Shown here one piece after another: positions 60,809 through 64,000 of a DNA stretch of 64,000 nt; position 1 is the first letter of the stretch; every line of letters begins with the position of its first letter. The DNA lies in contig NC_072460.1 of assembly GCF_027596085.1 (NCBI RefSeq), positions 3,605,512 through 3,669,511 of the forward strand, written 5' to 3'. Source of the stretch: Anoplopoma fimbria (taxonomy: Eukaryota; Chordata; Actinopteri; Perciformes; Anoplopomatidae). The notes below the pieces were generated by a model. It was not told where the DNA came from, ran no database searches, and worked only from the letters and a program-made list of their open reading frames with translations. Both the position numbers and the translations under genes were made by a program.

Positions 60809-63800
60809 ACCTCCACCAGGTTTGAGAAAAACATGACAAGGTGAATTGTGCACTGATTCTGATTCTGTGTGGGCAAGACACGTCAGAGCAGGCCCTGATG
60901 TTGCCCCTGTTGCGAGGTGGAATCCATCACAGTCAGAAGAACCAGTCAAGTGGATTCTGCTTTTGTGAATGTGGAGTGTAGTAGAGCATCAGTGATATCT
61001 GGCAAAAACAATCTTCAAACTCCTGCCGTTCATCTTTAGCAGTGTATTTCCTAATTCAATTGCAATTTGATCAGTGTGTGTGACAAGAGTTGTGACATAA
61101 CATTTGGAAACCTAAAAAAAGTGGCATGGTGTAAATGAGAACCCTTTGAAAATATGTTATGCAGATGCCCATGGGCATTTCAGCTTGATCGGACAATTCA
61201 TTATTGTCTCCTATAGCTGGCAAAGAGAGAGAAGAGTGTTCCCACCCTCTATTATGTGAGTCCATAAAGACCTAGCCCAGTAAATGAAGTGGAAATGGAG
61301 AGGGGGAATGTACAGCAAACAGCATCATGAACACAGACTACATACATTTAGAAATTAGGAGCCTACCAAGTGTAAACCCTAAGACACAAGTCCTGTTTCT
61401 GAACAAGGACAACATATGTCAGCTCCGTTTCCAAGTAATGATGCAAACAAAAAATGTCCTACAACTATGTGATACTATGTGATATCTTAAAGTCTGACCA
61501 TATGCTGCGTGTGCATGTTGATTAAACTATTAGAAATAAAACTATTTCTTTAGTTGAGCAATACTATATATTTAGCACTATTAGCACAAGTGTGGATTTT
61601 ACCTATCCTGGTCATGCTGACAAGCTCACACATTGTGCATCATCAGCCTTCCGTGCCGAGATAAGATAATTTAGAACACGTACGCCCAAACGACACACGC
61701 AACAAAGCTGAGTCAATGAAACCACAAAGAAGTGTCAAAGAAGAAATCTGAGTGTTCATCTCTATTTTTTGTTCAAATTATGATGTACCTCATAAGAGAG
61801 CCTGACTGGAAGTTGCACTATACAGCCATACACCTATACAACTGATACAGCCTGAATCTGTCCAAACTAAAAACAAACCAAACTCTCCAAGTTTCAATAC
61901 ACCGCAGTAACTGGAGACATGAATTATCTGTCAAAATCTGACATTAGTTCATGGATTAAGTTAACCTGGCAGTTGTGGGACCCTCAACAATTTGAATCAC
62001 ATTTCTGAACATAATAACATTACATAATGTTTCCTATGGTATTATAGTTTACAAGGGATTCTGGTACACACAAACTGGGGCTTAAACGGATGCATTAGTG
62101 TTGGTCATTTTGGACAGGTGATTAATACTATCAGGTTAAATGTTCATTAAAGTAAAAAAAACAACCTGAAGATTTATTGCTAAACCTTTTACACTAACAG
62201 CCCTACACCTGGCTGTACCTACGTATGCTAAAGTCTTGCTTTGGTTTAGCCTTAAGCACCATGCTACACATCATTTGTCTAGCCTAGTTGTCTTTAACAC
62301 CGATCTCATTTTAACAAAACATGAGGAAAAGGTTACCCTTTCTCGACCACATGAACTACAACTAGTATCTGAATCCAACCGAGTCAAATTCCTAAATAGA
62401 TCAACAGTTAAAAGAGCAAAAAGAAATGACATGACTGAACTAATGGGTTTATAAGAGCAAACTGGACAGCACATGTTTTTTTATGAGGGCCAAAATTAAG
62501 GATGTTGGGCGAGGAAGTCTGACAATACAAGCACAGAAATAGTACGCACTCTGCTTCCTATCTGACGTTAAACAGTAAGCGCAAAAACGAGATGTAGTTG
62601 TGAACCCAAGTGAACTCGAAACATGAGGATCATTTAAAATGACATTTAGAATGTGTGTTCAACGTACGGGGAGTTTTCATATTAGTCAATATTTTTGAAG
62701 CATTCATCCGTCTATGCACCAGTGGCAAGTATCATTGTCCCATTGGTGAGGAAGAGCTTGGTGTTCAATGAGGGTTTTATAAAGCAATGGAATTAGCAAA
62801 AAAACAGTTTAGAGAAGGATGAGGAGGAGACTTTTTTACAAATAATCAGCTTTAATCATCTATATCAGTCTATATTACTTTGTAACTCACGAGACTGTGA
62901 CAATAAGCACAGGGCTACAATAATATAACGCCAACCACAGGGTAAATCTCTTCAAATGCAACCAAACCCTCCATCAACAATCAGGTAACGTTACAGGAAC
63001 GAAACTCAGAAATTCTCATCCTCTATATATCAGAAACTCCAACATGCTAAACACACTTCTGATCGCAGCTGTGCAGATATCCGAACTGTGTGCAAAGTTG
63101 CCACATGAACACACTATGAAACACTATTCGAATTCTTTAAAACTACCGGTGCTACACACATAAAGCAGATCGGGGATAATTTGTTCTATAACCACAATCA
63201 CCACTATCATATATCATTATACCAGATAGAACTTTATCCAGGAGGTTTTGACATTAACTGATCTGGATCTGAAATGTGATAAATGTTATATCTCGTGAAT
63301 AACTCTCTCAAATGGTTGAAATGTATATCAAAACAAATAAAAGATGGATTAAATCACAAGTTATGACAAATACTGTAACATGCGGGTACATAATGCGAGG
63401 AGTTATTCTAGTTGAGGACTACCTGCTGGTTCCTTCTTTCCTGTTTCACTTCACTGTGCTCCACTCAGATTAAAACAGAGAAGAATAGACAAACCAGAGG
63501 GAATGGAAATAACCTGGAAAGTACAGAACCAAACAACACATTTGGTGTTGTTTTTAAAATGGTCTCTGACTAGATACACAATAATTAAGGAAGCCCTGTG
63601 CTTTGTTGTCATCCTCTGAATTAGCCCTCTCTAGTGTGTGGCTCCAGCATGCTTTTGATGTGGCCTGCACATCTACTAGCAGGACTGTAAAGAAGACATG
63701 CCTGAACAGGTCATACCCTAAAGGTAATGTACACCTAGTTGGTGGAGGGGAGTCAGTGCAAGTGCTGGAGTATTGTTTGAACTGTAGGATCAGCTACTTG

Positions 63801-64000
63801 TGGCTTGTGAGTCTTTCGCTGACAGCTTTACACATATTCCACGCGTCGTGGTCTATAAAAAGGTGATTTACTGCTTTGGTTGGGAACTGTTCCATCACGG
63901 GGAGTGTGCTGGAGACAATCCAGGTGAAGCTATGGGTGCAACGATGCTTTTAAATGTTTGTTTTTTTATTTCTTAATCATGATATTTCATAAACTACGAC
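58741..64000. other. No gene recognised
   Basis: Apart from the GT repeat at 60751, I see no exon, RNA gene or known transposon. If chst13 has a long first intron, as CHST11-family genes often do, this may be part of it. Confidence 0.4.
60751..60807 (+). repeat. (GT)28 microsatellite
   Basis: About 56 bases of uninterrupted GT repeat. Confidence 0.97.

Overview
The window is vertebrate nuclear DNA, most likely from a ray-finned (probably percomorph) teleost. It has intron-split genes with GT-AG borders, long (TG)n microsatellites, several interspersed-repeat tails I know as typical of teleost genomes, and orthologues of three vertebrate gene families. No source organism is stated; the assignment rests on protein resemblance and repeat content.

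Layout. (1) 1-19.6 kb, plus strand: the 3' nine-tenths of an SHP-2 type protein tyrosine phosphatase gene (ptpn11; the diverged sequence suggests the teleost b paralogue). Thirteen coding exons can be placed to the base, all in frame with the human exon pattern. They run from the middle of the N-SH2 domain to the stop codon at 14264-14266, followed by a probable UTR-only last exon. The first two coding exons lie upstream of the window. The last intron holds a degenerate L1/Tx1-like LINE fragment and a TTAA-ended MITE. (2) 20.9-26.0 kb, minus strand: rnf223, an intronless RING/transmembrane E3 ligase reading frame of 239 codons, convergent with ptpn11, with a possible upstream 5'UTR exon and promoter near 25.75-26.0 kb. 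(3) 26-33.6 kb: no gene seen; teleost repeats and a local duplication. (4) 33.6-49.85 kb: a 16-kb AT-rich satellite array with short subunits, a recurring ~200-bp higher-order block, and five copies of the same 5'-truncated LINE 3' end that appear to have been amplified together with flanking satellite. (5) 49.9-53.6 kb: no gene seen. (6) 53.6-54.93 kb, minus strand: the last three exons of a Golgi chondroitin 4-O-sulfotransferase, nearest to chst13. Its first, membrane-anchor exon was not found. (7) 54.93-64 kb: no exon recognised; a decayed RTE-like LINE fragment, another teleost repeat and a (GT)n tract. This is presumably the chst13 first intron or upstream DNA.

The three genes have unrelated jobs: receptor tyrosine kinase/cytokine signalling, ubiquitin ligation and glycosaminoglycan sulfation. 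There is no sign of functional clustering. The most unusual part is the satellite array with its captured LINE segment, a 34-bp perfect palindrome at an inversion-type junction, and a more disordered sub-block at 44.3-48.7 kb.
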